A DNA stretch of 64,000 nt from positions 5,868 to 69,867 of the forward strand of contig CAZCQG010000007.1 of NCBI GenBank assembly GCA_964500775.1, given 5' to 3'. Source of the DNA: CAZCQG01 sp964500775 (GTDB taxonomy: Bacteria > Campylobacterota > Campylobacteria > Campylobacterales > CAZCQG01). The notes beneath the pieces are model-generated. The model ran no database searches, was not told the DNA's origin, and saw nothing but the letters and a program-made list of their open reading frames with translations. How positions within the stretch are numbered: position 1 is the stretch's first letter; every line of letters begins with the position of its first letter. Below are positions 8,285 through 17,506 of the stretch, piece by piece. The translations under genes and the position numbers were made by a program.

Positions 8285-8301
8285 GCATCAAGGGTATAAA
8301 C

Positions 8302-8335
8302 GTATCTTTCCCCCGAATCTCGGGGGCTTAGATAC
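8302..8335 (-). terminator. stem-loop terminator after acs
   Basis: A GC-rich inner stem CCCCCGA/TCGGGGG (8310-8316 with 8320-8326, 3-base loop) is extended by an outer stem GTATCT/AGATAC (8302-8307 with 8330-8335). It starts at the acs stop codon. There is no strong U-tract, so it may act as a transcript end or stabilising hairpin rather than a textbook intrinsic terminator. Confidence 0.65.
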
Positions 8336-10299
8336 TAGAGTACGCAGGTTTGTATTTTTGCGACGATACTCGGGTCTTCGAGAGTGGAGGTGTCTTGATT
8401 GATCGCTTCCCCTTTTGCGATGGAGCGTAAGATTCTTCGCATAATCTTACCGCTTCTTGTTTTCGGGAGACCGGGGACGAATTTTATATCATCTGCCTTT
8501 GCGATCGGTCCTATCTCTTTTGTGATGACTTGGTTTATCTCTTTATAGAGCTCCACTTCCTCTGCAGCATTGTCTTTGACTTCAGGTTTGAGTACGACGT
8601 ATGCAAATACCGATTCCCCTTTGAGATCGTTTGGTTTGCCTACTACGGCGACTTCGGCTACGCTTGGGTGCTTGGCGATGGCTGATTCTATCTCCGCCGT
8701 ACCCATTCTATGACCGCTTACGTTGATGACGTCATCTACCCGTCCCGTGATAGTGATGTAGCCGTCTTCGTCGTATATCGCTCCATCTCCGGAGAAGTAT
8801 ACGGGTTTTCCGTCTTTTTTGCACGTACCGAAATAGCTACTTTGGTATCGCTCGGGATCACCCCAAATGTTTCGAATCATACTTGGCCAAGGCTTGGTGA
8901 TGCAGAGATACCCTTTTTCATCGATCGCTTTTGGATTCCCTTCTTCGTCGATGATCTCCGCGATGATACCCGGTAGCGGCATCGTAGCACACCCAGGTTT
9001 GATAGGAGTGGCTCCGGGGAGCGGGCTAATCATATGTCCGCCCGTTTCGGTTTGCCACCAAGTATCCACGATAGAGCATCTGCCGCCGCCGATTTCGTTG
9101 TAGTACCACATCCATGCATCAGGGTTGATAGGCTCCCCTACGGTACCGAGAATCTTGAGTGAAGAGAGATCGTATTTCGCGGGCTCCTCTTTTCCTTCTT
9201 TGTGGAGTAATCGAATAGCTGTCGGCGCAGTGTAGAATTGATTGACCTTGTACTCCTCTATCATTCTCCACCATCGACCCGCATCGGGATAAGTAGGCAC
9301 CCCTTCAAACATTACCGTCGTAGCACCGCACGCCAACGGACCGTAAACGATATAGGTGTGTCCGGTGATCCAACCCACGTCCGCAGTACACCAATAGGTG
9401 TCGTTCTCTTTCATATCAAACACCCATTCCATTGTGGTTTGTGCCCAAAGGATGTAGCCTGCTTGGTTGTGTTGCACCCCTTTTGGTTTCCCTGTAGAAC
9501 CTGAAGTATAAAGCAAGAAGAGCGGGTCTTCGCTATCCATTGCTTCGGGCTCGCAATAGGGTTTTTCTAGCCCAACAAGCTCTTCATAAAGATAGTCACG
9601 TCCCGGAACATAGTTTATCTCTTGTTTATTTCTCGTCACGATGAGTACTTTTTTAACCGAATCACAGTCCTTGGAGAGCGCCTCGTCTACGACGTGTTTA
9701 AGCATATACGGTTTTCCGCGTCTAAATGCACCGTCAGCGGTGATGACGAGTTTCGCTTGGGCGTCGATGATCCTATCGCGCAACGCTTCGGCACTAAAAC
9801 CGCCGAAAACCACCGAGTGGATAGCGCCAATTCTCGCGCATGCGAGCATCACAAACGCTGCTTCGGGAATCATAGGCATATAGATAACGACCCTATCCCC
9901 TTTTTTGATGTCGAATTTATTTTTGAGCATATTTGCGGTTTTGTTTACTTCGTAATAGAGTTCGCGATACGTAATGACTTGTTTGTCTCCGAGTTCCCCT
10001 TCGAAGATAATCGCCGCTTTGTTTTTTCTCGATTCTAGGTGTCTATCGATACATTGTACGGAGACGTTCATTTTTCCGCCGTTGAACCACTTGTAAAACG
10101 GAGCGTTGCTCTCATCAAGTACGGTGTGGTACGGCGTCATCCAACTTATCTTCTCATCCGCCAATTTTGCCCAAAAGCCTTCATAATCTTCAGAGGCTTG
10201 CAGTGCAAGCTCTTTATATTCACACATATTTTTTATATTTGCCTCTTTGGCAAAAGCCCTATTTGGCTCAAAAATCGGTTTTTTGTGTAGTTCGCTCAT
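8335..10299 (-). CDS. acs: acetyl-CoA synthetase (AMP-forming)
   Basis: Acs activates acetate to acetyl-CoA through acetyl-AMP, the high-affinity route of acetate assimilation. The 654-residue protein matches the usual length of about 650. It has the N-terminal ACS domain, the P-loop TSGSTGKPKGVQH, the DTWWQTETGG core motif, YFSGDGA with the hinge Asp, and the C-terminal KTRSGKIMRR that contains the catalytic Lys acetylated by Pat-type regulators. The ATG at 10299 is preceded by AAGGAG with good spacing (a TTG lies one codon earlier). It lies just downstream of the DUF294-exonuclease operon, separated by a stem-loop, and near actP. Confidence 0.97.
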   Translation of the reverse strand: MSELHKKPIFEPNRAFAKEANIKNMCEYKELALQASEDYEGFWAKLADEKISWMTPYHTVLDESNAPFYKWFNGGKMNVSVQCIDRHLESRKNKAAIIFEGELGDKQVITYRELYYEVNKTANMLKNKFDIKKGDRVVIYMPMIPEAAFVMLACARIGAIHSVVFGGFSAEALRDRIIDAQAKLVITADGAFRRGKPYMLKHVVDEALSKDCDSVKKVLIVTRNKQEINYVPGRDYLYEELVGLEKPYCEPEAMDSEDPLFLLYTSGSTGKPKGVQHNQAGYILWAQTTMEWVFDMKENDTYWCTADVGWITGHTYIVYGPLACGATTVMFEGVPTYPDAGRWWRMIEEYKVNQFYTAPTAIRLLHKEGKEEPAKYDLSSLKILGTVGEPINPDAWMWYYNEIGGGRCSIVDTWWQTETGGHMISPLPGATPIKPGCATMPLPGIIAEIIDEEGNPKAIDEKGYLCITKPWPSMIRNIWGDPERYQSSYFGTCKKDGKPVYFSGDGAIYDEDGYITITGRVDDVINVSGHRMGTAEIESAIAKHPSVAEVAVVGKPNDLKGESVFAYVVLKPEVKDNAAEEVELYKEINQVITKEIGPIAKADDIKFVPGLPKTRSGKIMRRILRSIAKGEAINQDTSTLEDPSIVAKIQTCVL

Positions 10300-10331
10300 C
10301 AAATCTCCTTTGTGTTATCTTTATCAAAAGA

Positions 10332-10363
10332 TTAGTTGTAGTTTCGCTAAAAACCACAACTAA
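10332..10363 (-). terminator. stem-loop between exonuclease gene and acs
   Basis: A long imperfect inverted repeat (10332-10344 with 10351-10363, one mismatch, loop of six bases) overlaps the exonuclease stop codon. On the minus strand it is followed by TCTTTTG. It could terminate the DUF294-exonuclease transcript or partly attenuate readthrough into acs. Only about 30 bases remain between it and the acs start, leaving little room for a separate acs promoter. Confidence 0.6.
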
Positions 10364-10977
10364 GCTCTCAAACTCTTTACGCTCTGTAACTTCACATACA
10401 TCATCGCAGTCATTAGCGCGTCGTTATATGCACTATGTTTTCCTAAAGAGGGTATCTTTAAATCCTCCATTATAGTATCAAACCTGAGGTCAATATTTCC
10501 TTGCGGAATTAGTTCTATTTTCTTATCGTAATAGAGAGCCGATAGCTCTATCGCCTTGTTAGGCAGGGCAAAGCCGAAAAGGGGTTTGATTGTTTTGTTG
10601 ATCATCGCGATGTCAAACTCCAAATAATATCCTAGTAAAGGGCGATTTCCTATAAAGTCTAAAAACAGCTCCATCGCATCTTTTTTTTCCATCCCCTCTT
10701 TGAGGTCTATTTCGCGTATATGGTGAATTTTTATACTCTCACTACTCACCTCTCTCTCCGTTTTTATGAGGATACTTAGTTTTTGACTCGCTAGAATCTT
10801 ATTTCCTTTGATTTTGATAGCCCCTATGGATATGATCTCGTCTTCTTTGGGATTGAGACCCGTCGTCTCACAGTCGAAGCTGACTACTTCCTCGCCTCTG
10901 TATTTTTCAAAAAGGGCTTTATGCTTCTCTTCTTTTATCCTCCTTTTGTAGTAGAGATTCCTAAGCGTATTGACCAT
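10360..10977 (-). CDS. DnaQ-like DEDDh 3'-5' exonuclease (copy 1)
   Basis: The 205-residue protein is an RNase H-fold exonuclease. Motif I is FDCETTGLNP (Asp, Glu), motif II YYLEFDIAMIN (Asp), and motif III GKHSAYNDALMTA (His, Asp). Such proteins resemble DNA polymerase III epsilon subunits but here form a stand-alone family linked to DUF294 proteins. It follows the DUF294 gene with no gap (TAAATG) and is clearly paralogous to the exonuclease at 15033-15650, sharing IGNRPLLGYYLEFDIAMIN-like blocks. The genomic link points to signal turnover or nucleic-acid processing rather than replication proofreading; this is inference. Confidence 0.85.
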   Translation of the reverse strand: MVNTLRNLYYKRRIKEEKHKALFEKYRGEEVVSFDCETTGLNPKEDEIISIGAIKIKGNKILASQKLSILIKTEREVSSESIKIHHIREIDLKEGMEKKDAMELFLDFIGNRPLLGYYLEFDIAMINKTIKPLFGFALPNKAIELSALYYDKKIELIPQGNIDLRFDTIMEDLKIPSLGKHSAYNDALMTAMMYVKLQSVKSLRA

Positions 10978-12807
10978 TTAGCTCACCATATTGAGTTTAA
11001 AATGGTATGTGACGTATTTTTTGAACCTATCGACTATCTTAAAAACATCCCGCAATAAATCTCGCTCAAACTTGCTTATCTCGCTCGGGTTGATGTAGTT
11101 GTCCGCATCGTGTTTGAGTGAGATCATATTGAGTTGGTGTTGGAGTCGCAACGTCAATAAAAAAGTAAACGCTTCAATGAGCTCGGTGGAGAAGATCCTC
11201 TCAAGTATTCCCATATTATTGAGTTCTTTGATTCTTTCGATGGTGTTAGTGCTTTTGCATTTTTTTTCTAATGCCAAACTTCTGATGCCGTGTACGATGG
11301 GGAAAATCGCCCCTTTTTTGATGTCAAGCTTGTCTTTGTGTTGGTCTTTTTCGGTGACAAAGTTGGAAAATAGAGACAAAGGGGTCTCAAAAATAATCGT
11401 AGCTTTCGCGAAATGTGCGAAAAATCCTTTGTTGTCGTCTATATAGGGGTAGATCTTCTCTTTGAGATCATCCAAAAGACTCTTCTCGCCTGCGACAAAA
11501 GAGGCATCGAATAAAATTGCCAGATTCATAATATTGTTCCCGCTTGGATCTGCTATCCACGTGGCGATGTCTTGATGAAAGCTTTTTTGATCTTTGCGCC
11601 ATAGCGGATTGTTTATCATAATACCGCCGCTACAAGCAGGGAATCCAAAATCAATTAAAGCGGCGTTGAATTTGTTCGCAAAATTCTCAATGTCTGCATA
11701 ATTGTAGCCGTCTTTGATGATGAGTGCATTATCTTGATCGGTGCGAAGCGTTTGCTCTTTTCTCCCCTCGCTACCTAGGACGATGAGTGCCGAGTTGTCG
11801 ATAAGCTCTTTTGGCGCAAGCAACTCAAAGAGCCGCTTATAAATTTTTGCGTTGAGATCGGAGAGGAGTTTGGTGATATGGCGCACCTTTACGCCGTGTT
11901 GCTGCAGTGATTTGATGAGGTAGATGATATTGCTGCTCGCCACTTTGAGTTCATCGAGATTCTTCGCTCGTAAGATTTGCATATTTGAGAGATGCGCTTT
12001 TGAGGAGACGGCGCTTAGGAGATCCACCTGCTCCAAAATGCCTATAATATCTCCCCCTTCGGTTACCGCAAGACGCTGAATGTTGTTCTCTATCAAGAGC
12101 AAAAGAGCGTTAAATAAAAAATCCGACGCTTTGACGCTTATGAGTTTTTTTATCGCGATAGAGCCTATGGGCGCATCGTAATCTCTATTTTGGAGTATCA
12201 CCTTTTCTCTCAAATCGGTATTCGTAACGATACCGAAACCTCCGTCGTCAAAGGAGACGATCAGCGAATCGCTCCCGTTTGCGGACATAATCTTTACTCC
12301 TGAAAGTATCGATTCTCTTTCGTTGATAAAAAAGGGATCACGTAGGTGGATGTCCTCGACTTTTGTCGCCATAAAAGTCGCCGCTTCTTTATTCGAATCC
12401 CGCTCCAATAATGCGTGCATTTTTTTTGAGATGTCGGCGAGATAATAGCTTTCAAATGCGCTATCGGTTTGTAGTAGTTTGGTAAAAAACTCTTTTTTTA
12501 TACAGAAACAGATCGCCTCTTCGGCGCAAATATATCCGTTTATATACTTGTTTTGGAGTATGGAGGCGGCATCGAAACTATCTTTTTTAGTCAAGATTCC
12601 GACGTTATCTTCGGCATCTATCTCTTTGATGGCACCTTTGCCTATGATGACGTAGTATTCGGGCTCGCTCCCGATTTTTGCAACCGTATCGTTTTTTTTG
12701 AAATATAGAATGTCGAGGTTGGATAATGTTTCTTCAAACACGCTGCCGTGTAAAGTATTAAAAGGTTCAATAGATGATAGAAAACTTCTATAGTCTAGTG
12801 TTTCCAA
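10978..12807 (-). CDS. DUF294 nucleotidyltransferase with CAP-like and CBS domains (copy 1)
   Basis: The 609-residue cytoplasmic protein follows the COG2905 plan. A cyclic-nucleotide-binding-like domain (about 1-125) lacks the usual phosphate-cassette Arg. A CBS pair (about 150-270) follows, with the GIVTNTDLREKV and GILEQVDLL blocks. A GlnD-like nucleotidyltransferase comes next (about 300-430, LGSEGRKEQTLRTDQD with an intact DxD), then a helical DUF294 C-terminal domain (about 470-605). Such proteins are commonly encoded beside Na+/acetate symporters and are presumed nucleotidylating regulators, but targets are unknown. The start is TTG behind GCGGAG. It heads an operon with the exonuclease; a tandem TGCTA element lies 48 bases upstream of the start. 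Confidence 0.85.
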   Translation of the reverse strand: METLDYRSFLSSIEPFNTLHGSVFEETLSNLDILYFKKNDTVAKIGSEPEYYVIIGKGAIKEIDAEDNVGILTKKDSFDAASILQNKYINGYICAEEAICFCIKKEFFTKLLQTDSAFESYYLADISKKMHALLERDSNKEAATFMATKVEDIHLRDPFFINERESILSGVKIMSANGSDSLIVSFDDGGFGIVTNTDLREKVILQNRDYDAPIGSIAIKKLISVKASDFLFNALLLLIENNIQRLAVTEGGDIIGILEQVDLLSAVSSKAHLSNMQILRAKNLDELKVASSNIIYLIKSLQQHGVKVRHITKLLSDLNAKIYKRLFELLAPKELIDNSALIVLGSEGRKEQTLRTDQDNALIIKDGYNYADIENFANKFNAALIDFGFPACSGGIMINNPLWRKDQKSFHQDIATWIADPSGNNIMNLAILFDASFVAGEKSLLDDLKEKIYPYIDDNKGFFAHFAKATIIFETPLSLFSNFVTEKDQHKDKLDIKKGAIFPIVHGIRSLALEKKCKSTNTIERIKELNNMGILERIFSTELIEAFTFLLTLRLQHQLNMISLKHDADNYINPSEISKFERDLLRDVFKIVDRFKKYVTYHFKLNMVS

Positions 12808-12854
12808 AAAAATAGTCTCCGCATTTCTATTAGTATTTCTTATTCTATTTTTAC

Positions 12855-12875
12855 TTCATAGCATAAGCGTAGCAA
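12855..12875 (-). promoter_or_regulatory. tandem TGCTA operator-like element upstream of DUF294 copy 1
   Basis: On the minus strand two half-sites, TTGCTA and ATGCTA, recur with 11-base periodicity (TTGCTA-N5-ATGCTA) followed by TGAA. The same arrangement occurs at 14976-14996 and 17625-17645 in front of the two symporter operons. An 11-bp direct repeat places both half-sites on the same DNA face, as for OmpR-family response regulators; the identity of the factor is inference. Confidence 0.6.
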
Positions 12876-12934
12876 ACTAAAAATACCGCAATAAAAAAGG
12901 TGAAAAATGTAGATCGTGTGTAGAATCTAAACAT

Positions 12935-12960
12935 TATTCACGAGGAAACCCTCGTGAATA
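12935..12960 (-). terminator. terminator hairpin after actP
   Basis: A perfect 11-bp stem, TATTCACGAGG (12935-12945) with CCTCGTGAATA (12950-12960) and a 4-base loop, begins one base beyond the actP stop. It separates actP from the downstream DUF294 gene. The T-rich tail on the minus strand is weak. Confidence 0.75.
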
Positions 12961-12961
12961 C

Positions 12962-14620
12962 TTAATGCGAGGATGCCCCCTCTGCTCCGATACCTGTTTG
13001 AGAACGGACATATTGTGCTTCGAAATCATCTTTCTCTTTTTGTGCGTTATCACTCTTATCCGTGATAGAAAATAGCCAAATACCGACAAACGCTACGGTG
13101 ACCGAGAACAGCGCAGGGTATTTGTACGGGAACGGAGCCGAACCTGCAGGATTGCCCATAACCGCTTCCCAGACCGTCGGGCTTAGGATAACGAGTATTA
13201 CCGCCGTTGCAAGACCCAAGCTACCGCCGATAACTGCACCTCTTGTGGTGAGCTTGCTCCAAAACATCGAAAGGAAAAGAATCGGAAAGTTTGCAGATGC
13301 CGCGATAGCAAATGCAAGCCCCACCATAAAGGCGATGTTTTGCTTTTCAAACGCGATTCCGAGGAATATCGCGATAATACCTAGTGCAACCGTAGTGATT
13401 TTAGAAACTCTCACTTCGCTCATCTCATCCGCCTCACCTTTTTTTAGGACGCTTGCATATAAGTCGTGTGAAATAGCGGAAGCACCTGCGAGTGTGAGTC
13501 CTGATACAACAGCCAAAATAGTCGCAAACGCAACCGCGGATATGAATCCAAGGAACATACTTCCCCCTACCGCGTCCGCTAAATGGATAGCTGCCATATT
13601 GTTTCCGCCCATTATTTTGCCTGCCGCATCAAGATATGCGGGGTTTTGTGACACAAGGACGATAGCGCCGAAGCCGATAACAAACGTCAAGATATAGAAA
13701 TATCCGATAAAGCCCGTCGCATAGAAGACAGATTTTCTCGCCTCTTTTGCATCCGCAACGGTAAAAAATCTCATAAGGATATGCGGAAGTCCCGCCGTAC
13801 CGAACATAAGCGCGATACCGAGCGAGATAGCCGAGATAGGATCGCTCACCAAGCCTCCGGGAGCCATAATAGAATCGCCACCCGTATGTGTTTCTATTGC
13901 TTTTGTAAAGAGCGTCTCAAGGCTGAAGCCCATCATATAGAGTACCGCCAAAGCCATAAACGTAGCACCCGAGAGGAGGAGTACGGCTTTGATGATTTGT
14001 ACCCAAGTGGTCGCTAGCATTCCGCCGAATGTGACGTAGAGAATCATAAGTACCCCGACGATAACGACCGCATATTCGTACGGCAGACCGAAAAGGAGTT
14101 GGATAAGTTTTCCCGCACCTACCATTTGCGCGATGAGGTAGAGGATGACCGTGGCGATAGAGCCAAGTGCCGCCAATGTTCTAATAGGCATTTGTCTTAG
14201 TCTATAGCTTGCGACATCGGCAAAGGTATATTTACCGAGATTTCGAAGTTGCTCGGCTATGAGGAAGAGGATGATAGGCCATCCGACTAGGAAACCTATG
14301 GAATATATAAGACCATCGTATCCTTTGAGGTATACGAGACCTGAAATTCCCAAAAAGCTTGCCGCAGACATATAGTCGCCCGCGATTGCCAAGCCGTTTT
14401 GAAAGCCGGTGATTCCGCCGCCGGCAGTATAGAAATCTTTTGCCGTTTTTGTTCTTTTGGCTGACCAGTAGGTGATCCCGAGTGTCGCAGCGACAAAGAG
14501 AAGGAACATAATGATAGCCGAGGAGTTCACCTCTTGTTTTTGTACTTCGCCGCTGATGGCATCTGCCCCGAAGGCAAACGTGGCAAGAAAAATAAGTGCT
14601 AGCGTAACAATACTTTTCAT
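12962..14620 (-). CDS. actP: cation/acetate symporter
   Basis: This is a sodium:solute symporter (SSS) of the ActP branch that imports acetate. The 552-residue protein has a cleavable signal peptide (MKSIVTLALIFLATFAFGADA) followed by about 13 membrane helices. Signature blocks include AGGGITGFQNGLAIAGDYMS, FLVGWPIILFL, FGTAGLPHILMRFFTV and the SSS motif in GASAISHDLYASVL. The length matches E. coli ActP (about 549). It follows the DUF485 gene by three bases and is bounded by a strong hairpin. With acs close by, it completes an acetate uptake and activation unit. Confidence 0.94.
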   Translation of the reverse strand: MKSIVTLALIFLATFAFGADAISGEVQKQEVNSSAIIMFLLFVAATLGITYWSAKRTKTAKDFYTAGGGITGFQNGLAIAGDYMSAASFLGISGLVYLKGYDGLIYSIGFLVGWPIILFLIAEQLRNLGKYTFADVASYRLRQMPIRTLAALGSIATVILYLIAQMVGAGKLIQLLFGLPYEYAVVIVGVLMILYVTFGGMLATTWVQIIKAVLLLSGATFMALAVLYMMGFSLETLFTKAIETHTGGDSIMAPGGLVSDPISAISLGIALMFGTAGLPHILMRFFTVADAKEARKSVFYATGFIGYFYILTFVIGFGAIVLVSQNPAYLDAAGKIMGGNNMAAIHLADAVGGSMFLGFISAVAFATILAVVSGLTLAGASAISHDLYASVLKKGEADEMSEVRVSKITTVALGIIAIFLGIAFEKQNIAFMVGLAFAIAASANFPILFLSMFWSKLTTRGAVIGGSLGLATAVILVILSPTVWEAVMGNPAGSAPFPYKYPALFSVTVAFVGIWLFSITDKSDNAQKEKDDFEAQYVRSQTGIGAEGASSH

Positions 14621-14623
14621 CCC

Positions 14624-14929
14624 TTACTCCTTTATACTTTGTTTGATATTGTGGGTGAGTTCGTCAAATTCGGTATTGGCTCTTTTGACATAAATGCCCG
14701 TCAAGGCGAATGCAAATATGATTACCCCGATACCTACGGGAATCCCTAGTGTAATCACTCCGCTGATTTTCGCCGCAAATAGGCTCGGGGCGAAAGCGAT
14801 AATAAGTATAAATAGGTAATAAACTACCAACATAGCAATCGATAGTTGCCATGCAAACTTGCTTCTTTTTGTAACAAGTTCATTGAATTTCGGGTTGCTT
14901 TTGATCTTAGCAACAAGCGCTTTATCCAT
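14624..14929 (-). CDS. DUF485 small membrane partner of ActP (YjcH type)
   Basis: The 101-residue protein has two membrane helices (about 27-49 and 58-80) after the N-terminal NPKFNELVTKRSKFAW block typical of DUF485. YjcH/DUF485 genes normally precede actP and are thought to be an accessory subunit. The ATG at 14929 has AAGGAG seven bases upstream; the longer frame from 14956 has no support. A tandem TGCTA element lies about 50 bases upstream, so this is the first gene of the DUF485-actP operon. Confidence 0.88.
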   Translation of the reverse strand: MDKALVAKIKSNPKFNELVTKRSKFAWQLSIAMLVVYYLFILIIAFAPSLFAAKISGVITLGIPVGIGVIIFAFALTGIYVKRANTEFDELTHNIKQSIKE

Positions 14930-14975
14930 GTTCACTCCTTGTAATATTATTGACACGAAGCTATTGTATGGGATG

Positions 14976-14996
14976 AAAATAGCGTGAATATAGCAA
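14976..14996 (-). promoter_or_regulatory. tandem TGCTA operator-like element upstream of DUF485-actP
   Basis: On the minus strand this reads TTGCTA-N5-ACGCTA followed by TTTT. Aligned with the element at 17625-17645, 16 of 21 positions are identical. A possible -10 (TACAAT on the minus strand) follows 11 bases downstream. It lies 47 bases ahead of the DUF485 start, a position suited to an activator or repressor. Confidence 0.65.
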
Positions 14997-15032
14997 TGGA
15001 GAAATAGTCGTATTTAAGCGTAAAAAAAAGAT

Positions 15033-15650
15033 TTATGTGGGAAGTTTTGAAACATTTTGAAGTTTTATGTACATAAGCGCGGTCATAATAGCATCATTGA
15101 GCGCATCGTGCTTTCCCAAAACAGGGAGGTTGAGATCTTTTAGGATCGAATCAAACCGCAGATCTACGATTCCTTGGGGAATGAAGCCGATTTTTTTATC
15201 GTGATAGATCGCCGAAACCTCTATTTGTTTATTGGGCAGAGTGATGCCGAGTCTCTTCTTGAGGTATTTATTGATCATCGCTATGTCAAACTCTAGATAG
15301 TAGCCCACAAGCGTTCTATTGCCGATAAATTCCAAGAAGTCTTCCAATACTCCATCTAGCTCTTCGGCATCATGCAAATCACACTCCCGTATCATATGCA
15401 CCTTGATGCTTGTCTCGTTGAGCTTCCCTTTGGGTTTTACAAATCGTTGGAATTTACTTTCGCTTAGGATTCTGTTTCCCCGCACTTTTACCGCGCCGAT
15501 AGAGATAATATCGTCCTTTTTGGGATCCAATCCCGTAGTCTCCGTGTCAAAAACCACCACTTCATCCCCGTCATAAGGTGCAAAAAGGTAGTCGTATTTT
15601 GGATCGGTGAGTTTGCGTCTATTGAGCCGACGTGCAAATTTTTCAAACAT
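15033..15650 (-). CDS. DnaQ-like DEDDh 3'-5' exonuclease (copy 2)
   Basis: This 205-residue protein is a paralog of the exonuclease at 10360-10977 and carries the same catalytic set: FDTETTGLDP, YYLEFDIAMIN and GKHDALNDAIMTA. The ATG at 15650 overlaps the end of the DUF294 copy 2 gene by eight bases; an in-frame start at 15671 is less likely. It is the last gene of its unit and ends 37 bases before the tandem TGCTA element of the DUF485-actP promoter. As with copy 1, constant pairing with DUF294 suggests that the two proteins act in one pathway. Confidence 0.85.
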   Translation of the reverse strand: MFEKFARRLNRRKLTDPKYDYLFAPYDGDEVVVFDTETTGLDPKKDDIISIGAVKVRGNRILSESKFQRFVKPKGKLNETSIKVHMIRECDLHDAEELDGVLEDFLEFIGNRTLVGYYLEFDIAMINKYLKKRLGITLPNKQIEVSAIYHDKKIGFIPQGIVDLRFDSILKDLNLPVLGKHDALNDAIMTALMYIKLQNVSKLPT

Positions 15651-17481
15651 ATTCAAGTTTGTATCTCGCAATGAGAAATTTTTTAAAACGATTGACTACT
15701 TTGAAAGCGTCTTTGAGCATATCTTTGTCGATCGTACGCAAAGAATCGGGGTTAATATAGTTGTCCGCCAAAGAGCCCGTATCTATTTTTTGGAGGCTTG
15801 TGCGGAGTTTTAACGTATGAAAATAGTTAAAAGATTCAATAAGCTCCCCCGCGAATTCTTTATCCAAGATTCCGAGGTTATTTAGCGCTTTTATCCGCAA
15901 AACCGTATTTGTCTCCGCAAGGGCATTTTCAAGTGCCAAGGTTCGTATCCCGTGCACGATAGGAAATACCCCGCCTTTTTTGAGGTCAAGTTCATTTTTG
16001 TGTTTATTCTTGTCTACTTTGAAATCGCTAAAAAGCCCGATGGGTGTGGGGAACAAAAGGGCGAACGAACCGAAAGTGTTTAAGAACGCGGTGTTTTTTT
16101 CTATTTTTGCAAATACTACCGTTTTGAGCTCTTGGAGGAGTTTGGGATCGCCCGCGATACAGTATGCGTCAAAAAATATCGCAAGATTCATAAAGTCGTC
16201 CCGATCTTTTCTATTGACCCACTGGAGGAGCTGTTCGCTAAACTGCGTAAATCTTTTTCTCCATAAAGGATTATTTACCATAATATCCCCCTCGCATTTG
16301 GGGTAGCCGAAATCACAAAGCGCTTCGCTAAACCTTTCGCAAAATTCGGCAATGACGGTATCGTCAAACGGACACGAATCGGCAATTATCAGCGCATTGT
16401 CTTGATCGGTACGCAATATCTGCTCACCTCGCCCCTCGCTTCCCATCACAAGTAGTGCGGTGTGTGCTTCAAGACCTTTGGGTGCGAGCAGAGTAAAAAG
16501 TTTTTCAAAGAGTTTTCGATTGAGTTCGCTTAGGAGTTTAGAGATGTAGCGGACTTTCACCCCTTGGGCGAAGAGGGCTTTGATGATTCTTATAAATTTG
16601 ACACTTGCCGCTTTGAGCTCCGCTAGGTCACGCGCTCGTTCTATCTCGTTTGCGATGGCATAGGTGTGAGATGAGAAAAAACTTGTGAGTGACATTTGGT
16701 CTAAGATTCCGATTATCTCCCCTATTTTATTTTTGACGACGAGCCTTTTTATGCCGTAGCGTGTCATAAGGAGTTGAGCGTTAAATAAAAAATCATCCTC
16801 TAAAACGCTCTTTAGCCCAAACGTGGTGATGTGCTCCACTTTGGCATCGAAACTAAGACGCTCTAAAATTACCTTTTCTCTAAAATCGGTATCCGTAGCG
16901 ATACCGAACTCTTCCCCTTTTTTTACGAGTATCGAAGTAAGCGAATGACTTTTCATAGTACGTACGGTCTCGTATATCGATTCGCTTGCGTCTACAGAGT
17001 AGGGCTTTTGGATGTATGCGTCGCTCACTTTGGCGATCATAAAGCTTGCAAGCTCTTTATTTTGGGTGGTTGCGAGATTTTCGCTCAATTTCTCCGAAAT
17101 GCTTTGGAAGAAAAAATGCTCTATTTTTTTGTTTTGATGGAGGATTTTTAAAAAGATCTCTTGGGGTAAGAGGTAGCAGATACTCTCCTCTAATGCTTTG
17201 AATCTGTTTTTGATTCTCCGCTCTATTAATGAGAGGGGATCAAAGAAGGCGTGCTTTTCAAGGATAGATACGTTCTCGTCCGCTTCGGATGCTAGCTCTT
17301 GTACTTTTCCTTTGATGATGAAATAGAGGAAATGCTCTTGCGTGTTTGAATCAAGAATATATTGCCCTTGCTTAAAATACTCAATTGAGAGATTGTTGCA
17401 CAGCATCTCGATTTCACGATCTTCAAGTGCGTCGAATGGAGGAATGGAGAGGATAAAACTTTTTTGCTCATGAAAGCTCAT
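15643..17481 (-). CDS. DUF294 nucleotidyltransferase with CAP-like and CBS domains (copy 2)
   Basis: The 612-residue protein has the same layout as copy 1: CAP-like domain (about 10-125), CBS pair (about 155-275), GlnD-like nucleotidyltransferase (MGSEGRGEQILRTDQDNALI, intact GS and DxD), and helical DUF294 tail. The cyclic-nucleotide cassette is again degenerate (HAFFDPLSLIERRIKNRFKA), so ordinary cAMP binding is doubtful. The ATG at 17481 follows GGAGG by six bases; 12 extra in-frame residues upstream are unsupported. It is divergent from the DUF4212-SSS operon across a 210-bp repeat-rich regulatory region. Confidence 0.85.
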   Translation of the reverse strand: MSFHEQKSFILSIPPFDALEDREIEMLCNNLSIEYFKQGQYILDSNTQEHFLYFIIKGKVQELASEADENVSILEKHAFFDPLSLIERRIKNRFKALEESICYLLPQEIFLKILHQNKKIEHFFFQSISEKLSENLATTQNKELASFMIAKVSDAYIQKPYSVDASESIYETVRTMKSHSLTSILVKKGEEFGIATDTDFREKVILERLSFDAKVEHITTFGLKSVLEDDFLFNAQLLMTRYGIKRLVVKNKIGEIIGILDQMSLTSFFSSHTYAIANEIERARDLAELKAASVKFIRIIKALFAQGVKVRYISKLLSELNRKLFEKLFTLLAPKGLEAHTALLVMGSEGRGEQILRTDQDNALIIADSCPFDDTVIAEFCERFSEALCDFGYPKCEGDIMVNNPLWRKRFTQFSEQLLQWVNRKDRDDFMNLAIFFDAYCIAGDPKLLQELKTVVFAKIEKNTAFLNTFGSFALLFPTPIGLFSDFKVDKNKHKNELDLKKGGVFPIVHGIRTLALENALAETNTVLRIKALNNLGILDKEFAGELIESFNYFHTLKLRTSLQKIDTGSLADNYINPDSLRTIDKDMLKDAFKVVNRFKKFLIARYKLEYV

Positions 17482-17506
17482 AGGAAACCTCCGTGTAAAT
17501 ATGGAA

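Noticed and set aside
13062..13697. 211-codon plus-strand ORF opposite actP
   Set aside because: It is antisense to a well-supported membrane transporter gene, has no family features, and reflects the open complement of hydrophobic codons.
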